Assembly (NCBI RefSeq): GCF_047123305.1
Contig: NZ_CP138918.1
Span: forward strand, 744,001-808,000
DNA from: Thalassobius sp047123305
GTDB lineage: Bacteria > Pseudomonadota > Alphaproteobacteria > Rhodobacterales > Rhodobacteraceae
Direction of reading: 5' to 3'
DNA: 64,000 nucleotides
Below, in pieces: positions 25,142 to 33,874 of this stretch. The notes beneath the pieces are model-generated. The model did not search any database. It was not told the origin of the DNA and saw only the letters and a list, made by a program, of their open reading frames with translations. Within the stretch, counting starts at the first letter, position 1; every line of letters starts with the position of its first letter. The position numbers and the translations under genes are program-made.

Positions 25142-25975
25142 ATGAAACATGGCTTTTTCAGCACCGTAACAAAATTGCTCGGCAACCGAACGCGCAGCGG
25201 TGAAACTGCATTCGAAACTGCGCTGCGCCGGTATGGAATGCAGCACTGCTGCGATCTGCGGGGGGCCTTTCTGATCGGGTTGCCGCCTGGGGATGACACC
25301 CGCGAAGCTGTGAAATCCGTGCCCAATGACGGCACCCGTTTCGGTTTCCTCGCCGCGCCGCAACAGGGTGAATTGATCGCAACATTCCTTGGCTCCGAGG
25401 AAGCCAGCCGAGTCACCTGTCTGAACCTGGGTACATCACACCATTACGCGGAACAGATGCGCCGGACAGCTGGAGCAACCGGTGTTTACGACCTGTCGGA
25501 AATCACCGACCTGTTCAAAGGCCGCCACCTGCCGGCGTTGCGGTCGCTGTCATTGGGCGACATGTTCATGCTGTTCAACGGCCACGCGCTCTACTGCCGG
25601 GTTGGCGACATCACCCCAATTTTTGAGGCCGCGCCAAATCTGGAAATCCTTGATATCTGCGGCGCCTTCACCCTGTCGCGGCCAGTATCTCACGCTCATT
25701 TGCAAGAGTTCAGCGCCGACATCGATGATATTGCGAGCACCGCAGGTAGCATTTCGCAGGACACGCTGGACCACCTGCTGGCGTCCGCTCTGCCGTCAGC
25801 AACCAGCCTGTCCATATTGATGGAGGAGGATCCCGATCACGGCTATCGCCTGCCTGAAAACCTGACCCATTTGCAGGCCATGCCCCGCCTCAAAGCGCTG
25901 GCGCTAGAAGGGTTGGACCCGAAAAGCCAGCAGCGCCTTGCAACGCTGCAGGCCAATTTACCAAACGAAGGTTAG
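25142..25975 (+). CDS. Leucine-rich-repeat-like hypothetical protein
   Basis: A 277-residue soluble protein without signal peptide. The middle and end contain spaced leucine-rich segments reminiscent of LRR turns: PALRSLSLGDMF, NLEILDICGAF and PRLKALALEGLD. It may belong to the STM4015-like bacterial LRR group, but I cannot confirm this. It is transcribed away from the EF-hand gene across an AT-rich region. Its last four bases overlap the end of the convergent peroxiredoxin gene. No catalytic motif is visible; an LRR protein would act by binding a partner. Confidence 0.65.
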   Translation: MKHGFFSTVTKLLGNRTRSGETAFETALRRYGMQHCCDLRGAFLIGLPPGDDTREAVKSVPNDGTRFGFLAAPQQGELIATFLGSEEASRVTCLNLGTSHHYAEQMRRTAGATGVYDLSEITDLFKGRHLPALRSLSLGDMFMLFNGHALYCRVGDITPIFEAAPNLEILDICGAFTLSRPVSHAHLQEFSADIDDIASTAGSISQDTLDHLLASALPSATSLSILMEEDPDHGYRLPENLTHLQAMPRLKALALEGLDPKSQQRLATLQANLPNEG

Positions 25976-26460
25976 CCCATCGCCTCCAACAGGCCTTCGC
26001 CCGCAGAAACAGTACAGCCCAGCTCTGGCTCGATATTGAGATGGGTCACAACCCCATCCTCCACCACCATCGCGTAACGTTTTGAGCGGCCAAAGAACCC
26101 CACAACCGGCGCATCCATGTCCATTCCGACGGATTTGGTAAAGGCCCCGTCAGCATCGGCAAGCATGGTGATCCCTGCGTCGTTTGCGCCGGTGGACGCG
26201 CCCCAGGCCCCCATGACAAAGGGATCGTTGACCGCAAGGCACATGATTTCATCCACGCCCTTTTCGGCAAACCCGTCTTTGGTACGAATAAAGCTGGGCA
26301 TGTGCGAGGCATCGCAGGTGCGCGAAAAGGCCCCGGGCAAGGCAAAGATCACTACTTTGCGCCCCGCCAATTTCTCACCAAGAGCAAGCGTTGCAGGCCC
26401 TTCCGGCCCCATAAACGGAAAAGTGGCCTCGGGCAGTTTGTCCCCAACGGAAAGAGTCAT
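25972..26460 (-). CDS. Peroxiredoxin (Prx5/AHP1-type redoxin)
   Basis: A 162-residue thiol peroxidase reducing hydrogen peroxide and organic hydroperoxides in the cytosol. The peroxidatic cysteine is Cys49 in PGAFSRTCDASHMP, a variant of the usual PGAFTPTCS motif. The VNDPFVMGAWG and MLADADGAFTKSVG blocks are typical of the Prx5 branch. It is convergent with the LRR-like gene and divergent from the FAD reductase gene 116 bases away. Confidence 0.92.
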   Translation of the reverse strand: MTLSVGDKLPEATFPFMGPEGPATLALGEKLAGRKVVIFALPGAFSRTCDASHMPSFIRTKDGFAEKGVDEIMCLAVNDPFVMGAWGASTGANDAGITMLADADGAFTKSVGMDMDAPVVGFFGRSKRYAMVVEDGVVTHLNIEPELGCTVSAGEGLLEAMG

Positions 26461-26576
26461 TTTGTCTAAAAGTCCCTGTTTGCGTTTTCACTTCTGCCTC
26501 ATATAGGGTCGCCGAAACAGACAGCCAGAAATTTCCGCAATATCAGGTGGAAATGCAGCCGCTGAAGGAGCAGGAC

Positions 26577-27789
26577 ATGGAAAATATCGTTGTTGTCGGC
26601 GCCGGTCAGGCCGGGGCCTCTCTGGTCGCCAAGCTGCGCAATCAAGGCTTTGAGGGCGCAATCACACTGATCGGAGCGGAGGCCGTGCCCCCCTATCAGC
26701 GTCCGCCCCTCTCCAAGGGCTATCTGCTGGGCGACATGACACTGGAACGGCTCTACCTGCGGCCCGAAAGCTTTTATACCGACAACAACATCACCCTGCG
26801 TCTGCGCGCAGAAGTCACCGGCATCGACCGCAGCGCAAAAAACGGTTCAGATCGGGGCTGAAAGCCTGCCCTATGACGCATTGGTGCTGACCACCGGTTC
26901 GGCCCCCCGCAGCCTGCCCGCCGCAATTGGCGGCACGCTGGAAGGCGTCCATGTGGTCCGTGGCCTGTCGGATGTGGACGCAATGGAGCCCGAGTTTGGT
27001 GCAGGCAAATCCGTTCTGATCGTAGGCGGTGGCTATATTGGTCTGGAGGCCGCAGCCGTCGCCGCCAAGAAAGGCCTCAAGGTCACACTTGTGGAAATGG
27101 CGGATCGCATTCTGCAACGGGTTGCGGCACCTGAGACCTCGGATTACTTCCGCGCCCTGCATCAGTCGCATGGGGTCGAGATCCTTGAAGGTGTTGGGTT
27201 GAAACAGCTGACCGGCGAGACGCGGGTCGCTGCCGCAGACCTCAGCGACGGCACCACATTGGCGGTGGATTTTGTTATCGTTGGGGTCGGCATCACCCCC
27301 GGCACCGCCCTGGCCGAGGCCGCCGGTCTGGAAATCGACAACGGTATCAAGACTGACGCGCAGGGCCGCACTTCGGACCCGGCGATCTGGGCCGCTGGGG
27401 ATTGCGCCTCCTTCCCCTATCGCGATGGCCGGCTGCGGTTGGAATCGGTGCCTAATGCCATCGATCAGGCGGAATGTGTCGCCGAGAACCTTCTGGGCGC
27501 GGCCAAAGACTATGTGCCGCAACCCTGGTTCTGGTCGGACCAATATGACGTCAAGCTGCAGATCGCAGGCCTCAACACCGGCTATGACCGCATCATCACC
27601 CGCCTTGGCGACAAAGAGGGTGCTGTGTCCTTCTGGTACTATCAGGGAGACACCCTGCTGGCCGTGGACGCCGCCAATGATCCGCGCGCCTATATGGTTG
27701 GCAAACGGCTGATCGACGGTGGCAAGTCCCCCGCCCCCGATCTGCTGGCGGATCCTGAAACCGATCTCAAATCGCTGCTGCGCGCATGA
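26577..27789 (+). pseudogene. FAD-dependent ferredoxin reductase, frameshifted
   Basis: A rhodocoxin/putidaredoxin-reductase-type flavoprotein split by one frameshift. It starts at ATG 26577 (after GAAGGAG) with the FAD site VVVGAGQAGASL, then PPYQRPPLSKGYL. At a run of six A (26837-26842) the frame slips and stops at 26861. Dropping one A restores DRSAKTVQIGAESLPYDALVL and joins the rest, which has the NAD site VLIVGGGYIGLEAAA and the second FAD motif WAAGDCAS. With the repair the length is about 403 residues, normal for the family. A sequencing error, a true mutation or slippage on the A-run are all possible. Its stop overlaps rsmD. Confidence 0.85.
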
Positions 27790-28343
27790 GGATCGTTGCA
27801 GGTCGTTTCAAAGGCCGCGCTCTGGCGGCGGTGGGCAAAGGCGATCCGGCGGCGCATCTGCGCCCAACCACGGATCGCACCCGCGAAAGCCTGTTCAACA
27901 TGCTGGGCGGTGGCCGATTTGGCGATCCGATCACCGGTGCACGGGTTCTCGATCTGTTTGCTGGCACCGGCGCCTTGGGGCTCGAGGCGCTGAGCCGCGG
28001 CGCGGCCCATGTCACCTTTGTGGATGACGGTCGCAAATCCAACGCCTTGCTGAAGGAAAACATCCAGATCTGTGACGCGCGGGCAGAAACCAAGATGATC
28101 CGCCGCGATGCCCGCAAGTTGACGGCAAACACCGGCCCAGCGTTTGATCTGATCTTCCTCGATCCCCCCTATGGCAAAGGCTTGGGCGAAAAGGCCATTG
28201 CCACCGCATTGGATGGCAGCTGGATTGCCCAAGGGGCTCTGATCGTCTGGGAAGAAAGCGCTGCAATCACGGTGCCAGAGGCGCTGAACTACCTTGATGA
28301 ACGCCGCTATGGCGACACCACCATTACCCTGCTCGAAGCCTAG
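27786..28343 (+). CDS. rsmD: 16S rRNA guanine-966 N2-methyltransferase RsmD
   Basis: A 185-residue SAM-dependent methyltransferase acting on G966 of 16S rRNA during 30S assembly. Family marks are the N-terminal MRIVAGRFKGR, LRPTTDRTRESLFNML, the SAM-site VLDLFAGTGALGLEALSRG and the catalytic LDPPYGKG near residue 126. The start overlaps the stop of the ferredoxin reductase (ATGA), so an upstream frameshift could reduce its translation if coupling matters. Confidence 0.95.
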   Translation: MRIVAGRFKGRALAAVGKGDPAAHLRPTTDRTRESLFNMLGGGRFGDPITGARVLDLFAGTGALGLEALSRGAAHVTFVDDGRKSNALLKENIQICDARAETKMIRRDARKLTANTGPAFDLIFLDPPYGKGLGEKAIATALDGSWIAQGALIVWEESAAITVPEALNYLDERRYGDTTITLLEA

Positions 28344-28370
28344 TTCTTCTTGGTAAAAATATCCCCGGGG
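28344..28370 (-). repeat. Gene-end repeat copy
   Basis: Minus-strand copy directly after the rsmD stop. Read in that direction it ends GGATATTTTTACCAAGAAGAA, with one change from the core. Confidence 0.7.
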
Positions 28371-28394
28371 GATGAATTGCCGTGCAAACGGCAA

Positions 28395-28415
28395 GAAGGG
28401 GGCAGCGCCCCCTTC
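28395..28415. terminator. GC-rich hairpin between rsmD and uspA
   Basis: GAAGGGGGC / GCCCCCTTC around AGC, followed by CCTTTC. It lies between convergent genes, beside the repeat copy. Confidence 0.6.
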
Positions 28416-28441
28416 CCTTTCACAGCCATCCCAAGAGACGC

Positions 28442-29293
28442 TTAGCGCATCAACAGCACAGGCACCTTACAAGTGCGGATCATCGCGGTGGTGGTAGAGC
28501 CAATAATCATCGCGCGGATCCGCGAATGGCCGTAGGTACCCATCACCAGCAGATCATGGCCTTCGGCCTCGATCAGCTCGGCCAGCGCGGTTTCGGGCTG
28601 GCCCTCCACAACTTTCACCTCGGCTGCATGGCCACCAGCGGCGAGGGTCGCCTTGGCATCCTCCAGCCCTTTGGACACAGTGTCGGACGGGGTGCCAACC
28701 GTCACCACGGTGCAGGCCAGACCGGCAAACAACGGGTGGTTTGCCACATAGTCCACTGCTTTCATCGCGCTGACACCACCATCAAAGGCAATCAGCACCT
28801 TCTCGATCGGTTTGAAGCTGCGGTTGGCCACAAATACCGGCTTGGAGGTGGCACGCGCCACCCGCTCCATGTTGGAGCCAAGATGCTGTTTGGCAAAGTC
28901 CGCAGATTCACCGCGTTTGCCGATGACGATCAGGTCGCTGTCGCCTTCCTGATCTTCCACCGTTTCCACAATATCACCCAGACGCAGATGTGGGCGTACT
29001 TCGGCAACACCATCTTTTTCGATCAAGGCCTGCGCGTCCTCAAGGATCGCGCGCCCCTGCGCCTGACTCAGCTTGGCGCGTTGTGCATCCAGCTCTGCCA
29101 GTTCGCCCATGATCTTGGACCGTGCCCCCAGCCGCAGATTGCCGCTCAGATCGTCCGAACCACCTTCGCGGCGGCCCAGCACGTGGAACAGATCCACCGA
29201 GGCACCAATGCGACCCGCGATCCAGGCGATGTGATGGCAGACCGACTCGGAATAGGCCGAGCCATCCACCAGTGCGAAGATTTTCTTGCTCAT
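28442..29293 (-). CDS. Universal stress protein with two UspA domains
   Basis: A 283-residue cytoplasmic protein made of tandem UspA folds. The first begins KIFALVDGSAYSES. The second begins KVLIAFDGGVSAMKAVDYV and ends with the nucleotide-binding MGTYGHSRIRAMIIGSTTTAMI motif. The start is set at ATG 29293, after GAGGGGGC, rather than at the longer frame beginning 29365. It lies 10 bases after the SulP gene. The SulP-Usp pairing recurs in bacteria, and the Usp may tune the transporter; this is inference. Confidence 0.9.
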   Translation of the reverse strand: MSKKIFALVDGSAYSESVCHHIAWIAGRIGASVDLFHVLGRREGGSDDLSGNLRLGARSKIMGELAELDAQRAKLSQAQGRAILEDAQALIEKDGVAEVRPHLRLGDIVETVEDQEGDSDLIVIGKRGESADFAKQHLGSNMERVARATSKPVFVANRSFKPIEKVLIAFDGGVSAMKAVDYVANHPLFAGLACTVVTVGTPSDTVSKGLEDAKATLAAGGHAAEVKVVEGQPETALAELIEAEGHDLLVMGTYGHSRIRAMIIGSTTTAMIRTCKVPVLLMR

Positions 29294-29303
29294 GTCAGCC
29301 CCC

Positions 29304-30785
29304 TCAATGCGCCAAGAGCTTGTCCATCGCGCCGGGTTTGTCATGCTCACCCAGTCGATCAACAATGGTTTCGGATGCTTCGTTCATGCCGATGATTTCC
29401 ACCTCGGCCCCATCCCGACGGAACTTGAGCACAGCCATGTCCAGTGCTGCAACAGACGAAATGTCCCAGATATGCGCCCGGCTGACGTCGATCACCACTT
29501 TTTCCAGCACCTCTTTGAAGTCAAATGCCTTCATGAAGTCCTCGGAGGAGGCAAAGAACAGCTGGCCATGCACCACATAGGTGCGGGTGCGACCATCTTC
29601 GGACAGGTCAGAAGTAACAGCAAAGAGTTGGGCAATTTTCCAGGCAAAGAAGATGCCCGACAGCAGCACACCGACAAGCACGCCAATGGCCAGATTGTGG
29701 GTGAAGACCACAAACACCACCGTCGCCACCATCACAATGGACGAGGAGGCGGGATGCTCGCGCAGATTGGCCAGCGAAGACCAGCTGAAGGTGCCCACGG
29801 AGACCATGATCATGATCGCCACCAGTGCCGCCATCGGGATCAGCCCCACAATGTCGTCAAGGAAGACAACAAGGATCAGCAGAACCACACCGGCGATGAA
29901 ACAGGACAGGCGGCCACGCCCACCGGATTTCACGTTGATCATCGACTGGCCGATCATCGCGCAACCTGCCATGCCGCCGATGAAACCGGTTGCCACATTG
30001 GCCACACCCTGACCGATACATTCCTGGTTCTTGTCCGAGGTTGTGTCAGTCAGATCATCCACCAGGTTCTGGGTCATGAGGCTTTCCAGCAGACCCACAG
30101 CCGCCACCGCTGCCGAATAGGGCAGGATGATCATCAGGGTTTCCATGTTCAGCGGAATGTCCGGGATCAGGAACATCGGCAGCGTGTCAGGCAGTTCGCC
30201 CATGTCGCTGACGGTGCGCAGGTCCAGCCCCAGGGCCAGCGAAATACCGGTCAGAACCACAATGCAGACCAGCGGCGAGGGCACCGCTTTGGTCAGCAGC
30301 GGGAAGGTGTAGATTATGCCCAGACCGGCCGCGACCATCACATAGGTCAACGGTGGTACATCAATCAGCTCGGGCAGCTGCGCCATGAAAATCAGGATCG
30401 CCAGCGCGTTTACAAAGCCGGTCATCACCGACCGGCTGACAAAGCGCATCACGTAGCCCAGCTTCAACAGCCCGGCTCCAACCTGCAGGATGCCTGCCAG
30501 CACCGTGGCCGCCAGCAGGTATTGCAGCCCGTGGTCTTTCACCAGCGTCACCATCAGCACCGCCGTCGCCGCCGTCGCCGCCGAGATCATGCCCGGACGA
30601 CCGCCGACAATCGCCGTGATCACCGCAATCGAGAAGGACGCATAAAGACCCACCTTCGGATCCACGCCAGCAATGATCGAAAAGGCAATCGCCTCGGGGA
30701 TCAGCGCCAGCGCGACCACCAGGCCGGACAAGAGATCGGCACGGATGTTCCCGAACCATTCGTGTTTGTAGTTGGATAGCAGCAT
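29304..30785 (-). CDS. SulP family anion transporter
   Basis: A 493-residue SLC26/SulP membrane protein, moving sulfate, bicarbonate or similar anions across the inner membrane. Ten to fourteen hydrophobic helices carry ADLLSGLVVALALIPEAIAF and the GGMAGCAMIGQSMINVKSGGR signature. The C-terminal STAS domain occupies about the last 100 residues (VHGQLFFASSEDF). The second of two adjacent ATG codons is chosen because GGAGGG is six bases before it; the longer frame to 30872 lacks support. Substrate cannot be assigned. It is co-transcribed with the downstream Usp. Confidence 0.9.
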   Translation of the reverse strand: MLLSNYKHEWFGNIRADLLSGLVVALALIPEAIAFSIIAGVDPKVGLYASFSIAVITAIVGGRPGMISAATAATAVLMVTLVKDHGLQYLLAATVLAGILQVGAGLLKLGYVMRFVSRSVMTGFVNALAILIFMAQLPELIDVPPLTYVMVAAGLGIIYTFPLLTKAVPSPLVCIVVLTGISLALGLDLRTVSDMGELPDTLPMFLIPDIPLNMETLMIILPYSAAVAAVGLLESLMTQNLVDDLTDTTSDKNQECIGQGVANVATGFIGGMAGCAMIGQSMINVKSGGRGRLSCFIAGVVLLILVVFLDDIVGLIPMAALVAIMIMVSVGTFSWSSLANLREHPASSSIVMVATVVFVVFTHNLAIGVLVGVLLSGIFFAWKIAQLFAVTSDLSEDGRTRTYVVHGQLFFASSEDFMKAFDFKEVLEKVVIDVSRAHIWDISSVAALDMAVLKFRRDGAEVEIIGMNEASETIVDRLGEHDKPGAMDKLLAH

Positions 30786-31208
30786 CATCAGCCCTCCGTT
30801 CCGGACCGTGAGTGAGCGGCCGGGGTGCAAGAATTTGTCCTGTTCAGCAAGTTTCGGGCCGCTTTCGGCCACAAGAACGCGTTTATCGGCGCTTATAGAC
30901 AGGCGCGGTTAGATCGCAAGCCCCTTGGCCGCAATGCCTGCGTTGCCCGTAAAACTGCACCGGAATTGTCACGCGCCACCCGCCTGCAGGTCACAGCGCT
31001 TTCACATTGGCGGGAGCAATGCCGTAATTTCAGGCGTTTGTGGTATGGTGGCCCCATCCACCTTCGAAGCCCCGTGCCTTCACAACGCAGGATATGCACT
31101 CACCAAACACCGCCCTTCGGGCATTTGATTAGGCCGCGCTTCCTCACTCTGACCCCGCCTTGGGCCGGCTCATCTGGCCGCGGGGACACCCCAACGGGAG
31201 GACCAGGA
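30786..31208. other. Intergenic region without a supported gene
   Basis: A 423-base divergent gap between the SulP and DUF2189 genes. Open frames here are upstream extensions of those genes without family resemblance. I see no tRNA, strong inverted repeat or riboswitch motif. It should hold both promoters, but I could not pick them out with confidence. Confidence 0.5.
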
Positions 31209-32090
31209 ATGGCCAAGACCACGCAGATCAAAACCATTGGCAACCCCCTTAGCTGGATTGCTGGCACGCTCACCGGCGCCGGCAGCATGATCGCCAAAGG
31301 CACCGATGCCATCGGCAGCCACGACATCTCCCTGCCCGAGGTCCAACGTCTGACCGCGGCAGACCTGCGCGACGCGCTGCGGGACGGTCTGGAGGACTTC
31401 CTGCATTTTCGCACTGACGTGATGATGATGGCGGTGATTTACCCACTCATTGGCCTGATGCTCAGTTTTCTGGCCTTCCAGCAAGAAATGTTTGCGCTGC
31501 TCTTCCCGCTGGCCGCAGGCTTCGCCTTGGTAGGCCCCCTGGCCGCCACCGGCCTTTACGAAATGTCACGCCGCCGCGAAGCCGGGGAAGAGGCCAGCTG
31601 GCTGCACGCATTCCAGCTGTTGCGCTCGCCCACCTTCGCCCCGGTGATGACCCTTGGCCTGTACCTGATCGCCATCTACGCAGTCTGGCTCTATGCGGCC
31701 GCCTTCATCTACCGCGTCACCCTCGGCACGCTTGCACCAGAGGGCATGATGAGCTTTGCCTCAATGCTGTTCAGCACCAGCGAAGGCTGGGCGATGATCG
31801 TGATCGGCAATGCGGTTGGCTTCCTGTTTGCGCTGACGGTTCTGGTCACCGGCTTCATCGCCTTTCCGATGCTGGTGGACCGCTGCGTCGGCCTGCCGGT
31901 GGCTGTAACAACCTCGATCCGCGTGGCGCAGCAGAACAAGCGCATCACCCTTGGCTGGGGCGCCATTGTTGCAACATTTCTTCTGATCGGGGCAGTGCCG
32001 CTGTTCCTTGGCATGATCTTTGTGCTGCCCATTCTGGGCCATGGCACCTGGCATCTCTACCGCCGCGCTGTCCGTTTCCCGGACAGCTGA
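31209..32090 (+). CDS. DUF2189 membrane protein
   Basis: A 293-residue integral membrane protein with about six hydrophobic segments and a short hydrophilic N-terminus. The YPLIGLMLSFLAF, LVGPLAATGLYEMSRRREAGE and ILGHGTWHLYRRAV segments are typical of DUF2189, a family of unknown function common in alphaproteobacteria. The start is fixed at ATG 31209, preceded by GGGAGGACCAGG; the 128 extra codons upstream are not credible. No neighbour suggests a role. Confidence 0.85.
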   Translation: MAKTTQIKTIGNPLSWIAGTLTGAGSMIAKGTDAIGSHDISLPEVQRLTAADLRDALRDGLEDFLHFRTDVMMMAVIYPLIGLMLSFLAFQQEMFALLFPLAAGFALVGPLAATGLYEMSRRREAGEEASWLHAFQLLRSPTFAPVMTLGLYLIAIYAVWLYAAAFIYRVTLGTLAPEGMMSFASMLFSTSEGWAMIVIGNAVGFLFALTVLVTGFIAFPMLVDRCVGLPVAVTTSIRVAQQNKRITLGWGAIVATFLLIGAVPLFLGMIFVLPILGHGTWHLYRRAVRFPDS

Positions 32091-32116
32091 TTCTACTGGG
32101 CCAAATATCCTGGGGG
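32091..32116 (-). repeat. Degenerate gene-end repeat copy
   Basis: Minus-strand reading gives CCCCAGGATATTTGGCCC, but the AAGAAGAA tail is reduced. It lies directly after the DUF2189 stop. Confidence 0.5.
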
Positions 32117-32147
32117 GCGCCAGAGGCGCGGGGCGAAGCCCCAAAAC

Positions 32148-32170
32148 AAAAGGGGCCCAAAGGCCCTTTT
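32148..32170. terminator. Bidirectional terminator between DUF2189 and map
   Basis: AAAAGGGGCC pairs with GGCCCTTTT around CAAA with one bulged G. T residues follow on the plus strand and A residues precede, so it can serve both convergent genes. Confidence 0.7.
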
Positions 32171-32191
32171 CTTTCACATCGCAGGTGCAGC

Positions 32192-33004
32192 TCACCCGTA
32201 GGTCGGGTGGAATTTGCCCGTTGGCGACAGGGTGAAAATCTCAAACCCGTCGGCAGTCACCCCAATCGAATGTTCAAACTGCGCCGAAAGCGATTTGTCA
32301 CGGGTCACAGCGGTCCAGTCATCGGCCAGCACTTTGGTTTCCGGACGGCCCAGATTGATCATCGGCTCAATGGTGAAGAACATGCCCTCTTCGAGCACTG
32401 GCCCCGACCCCGCACGACCATAATGCAAAACATTCGGCGGCGAGTGGAACACACGGCCCAGACCGTGGCCGCAGAAATCGCGCACCACGCTCATCCGGTG
32501 TCCTTCAGCAAAGGATTGGATCGCGTGGCCGATGTCGCCAAAGGTGTTGCCGGGCTTCACCGCCTCGATACCCTTGAACAAGGCGTCATGGGTGACCTGG
32601 ATCAGACGTTCGGTTTTGCGGCTCAGCTTGCCGGCCACATACATCCGGCTGCTGTCACCAAACCAGCCATCAGCGATCACCGTCACATCGATGTTCAGGA
32701 TATCGCCGTCCTTCAGCTTCTTGTCCCCGGGAATGCCATGGCAAACCACATGGTTGATCGAAATACAGCTGGCGTGTTTGTAGCCTTTGTAGCCAATGGT
32801 CGCCGACTTGGTGCCGGCGGCGATCACCTTCTCTTCGATGAGGCGATCCAGTTCCCCGGTGGTCTGACCGGGGTAGACGTGTTCGGCAATCTCATCGAGG
32901 ATCCTGGCGGTCACAGCGCCCGCCTTATGCATACCGGCAAAATCCGCAGCCTCATGGATGCGGATACCGTCACGAGTGATACGGCCATGATGCGTGTCGT
33001 TCAC
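32192..33004 (-). CDS. map: Type I methionine aminopeptidase
   Basis: A 270-residue cytosolic metallopeptidase that removes the initiator Met from new proteins. Metal and substrate residues are in place: NHVVCHGIPG, DILNIDVTVIADGWFGDSS (two Asp ligands), GHGLGRVFH, FFTIEPM and QFEHSIGVT. A GTG start at 33004 with GAAGG about ten bases upstream gives a normal family length; the 61 extra codons to 33187 read like untranslated DNA. It follows sfsA in the same direction, an arrangement I recall from other alphaproteobacteria. Confidence 0.94.
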   Translation of the reverse strand: MNDTHHGRITRDGIRIHEAADFAGMHKAGAVTARILDEIAEHVYPGQTTGELDRLIEEKVIAAGTKSATIGYKGYKHASCISINHVVCHGIPGDKKLKDGDILNIDVTVIADGWFGDSSRMYVAGKLSRKTERLIQVTHDALFKGIEAVKPGNTFGDIGHAIQSFAEGHRMSVVRDFCGHGLGRVFHSPPNVLHYGRAGSGPVLEEGMFFTIEPMINLGRPETKVLADDWTAVTRDKSLSAQFEHSIGVTADGFEIFTLSPTGKFHPTYG

Positions 33005-33126
33005 GGGGGACCAACCTTCTACAGAAATATCGTTCCCCCGTATGTAGGGCGTTTGACGCCGGAGGGCCAGAGGCAGTGATGCCGCGCTGGGTTTCAGCCG
33101 GAATTTGGCCCGAAATTGGCGATGCC

Positions 33127-33828
33127 CTATAGGCCGACAAAAGGCAGTGGATTTCCAACGTCGACCGCTTCCGGGCTGATCTGACAATCAAAACACAGGA
33201 TCTCAACCCCTGCGGCCAGCGCCGTTTTCAGGCCTTCCGCATAGGCCGGATCGATATCTGCGGCGATCCCGACCCGGTCACAATCGGTACGCTGTACAAG
33301 GTACAGCATCACCGCCCGCTCACCGCCCGCCACAATCTTGGTCAGTTCCCCCAGATGCTTCAGCCCCCGTGCGGTCACGCTGTCGGGAAACTCCGCCAGC
33401 CCCGGCTGACGGCAAAGCGTCACGGATTTCACCTCGACATAGCAATCCGGCCCTGCGCCGGAGAGCAGGAAGTCGATCCGGCTCTTTTCGCCATATTTCA
33501 CCTCGGGCCGCACGTTGGGGGCCTCAAGGCCCTGCACCTCGCCTGCGATCAACGCCGCCTTCAAGGCGCGGTTCGGAACCGAGGTATCCACGCCGGTGAA
33601 ATGGCCGTTTTCATGATCCACCAAGCGCCAGCCGAACTTCAGCTTTTTCTTGGGATCATCATTGGGTTCCAACCAGACCTTCATGCCTTCCTCGGCAAGT
33701 CCCATCATTGAGCCGGGGTTGGCACAATGGGCCGTGACTTCGCGACCATCGTCCAAAATCACATCCGCAAGGAAGCGTTTGTAGCGACGGATCAGCCGGG
33801 CGGGGACAAGAAGGGTAGGAAAGCGCAT
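33127..33828 (-). CDS. sfsA: SfsA family DNA/RNA nuclease
   Basis: A 233-residue SfsA protein, first named as a sugar fermentation stimulation factor and later regarded as a nucleic-acid-binding nuclease-fold protein. The N-terminus MRFPTLLVPARLIRRYKRF and the HCANPGSMMGL motif are diagnostic. The nuclease-like core has KSRIDFLL and YVEVKSVTL. It is upstream of map on the same strand and 46 bases from a divergent CinA-type gene, so the two share a short promoter region. Confidence 0.93.
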   Translation of the reverse strand: MRFPTLLVPARLIRRYKRFLADVILDDGREVTAHCANPGSMMGLAEEGMKVWLEPNDDPKKKLKFGWRLVDHENGHFTGVDTSVPNRALKAALIAGEVQGLEAPNVRPEVKYGEKSRIDFLLSGAGPDCYVEVKSVTLCRQPGLAEFPDSVTARGLKHLGELTKIVAGGERAVMLYLVQRTDCDRVGIAADIDPAYAEGLKTALAAGVEILCFDCQISPEAVDVGNPLPFVGL

Positions 33829-33874
33829 ATCTCGCGCCTATACCGAGAGAAAAGTTTTCGCAAGGAGAGCATCG

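Noticed and set aside
26837..26842. Programmed frameshifting in the ferredoxin reductase
   Set aside because: An A6 run can slip, but I see no stimulatory stem or upstream Shine-Dalgarno-like signal and the family is not known for recoding; error or mutation is simpler.
29286..30779. 497-codon plus-strand frame opposite the SulP gene
   Set aside because: His/Gln/Arg-rich antisense shadow; the SulP translation has clear transporter and STAS motifs.
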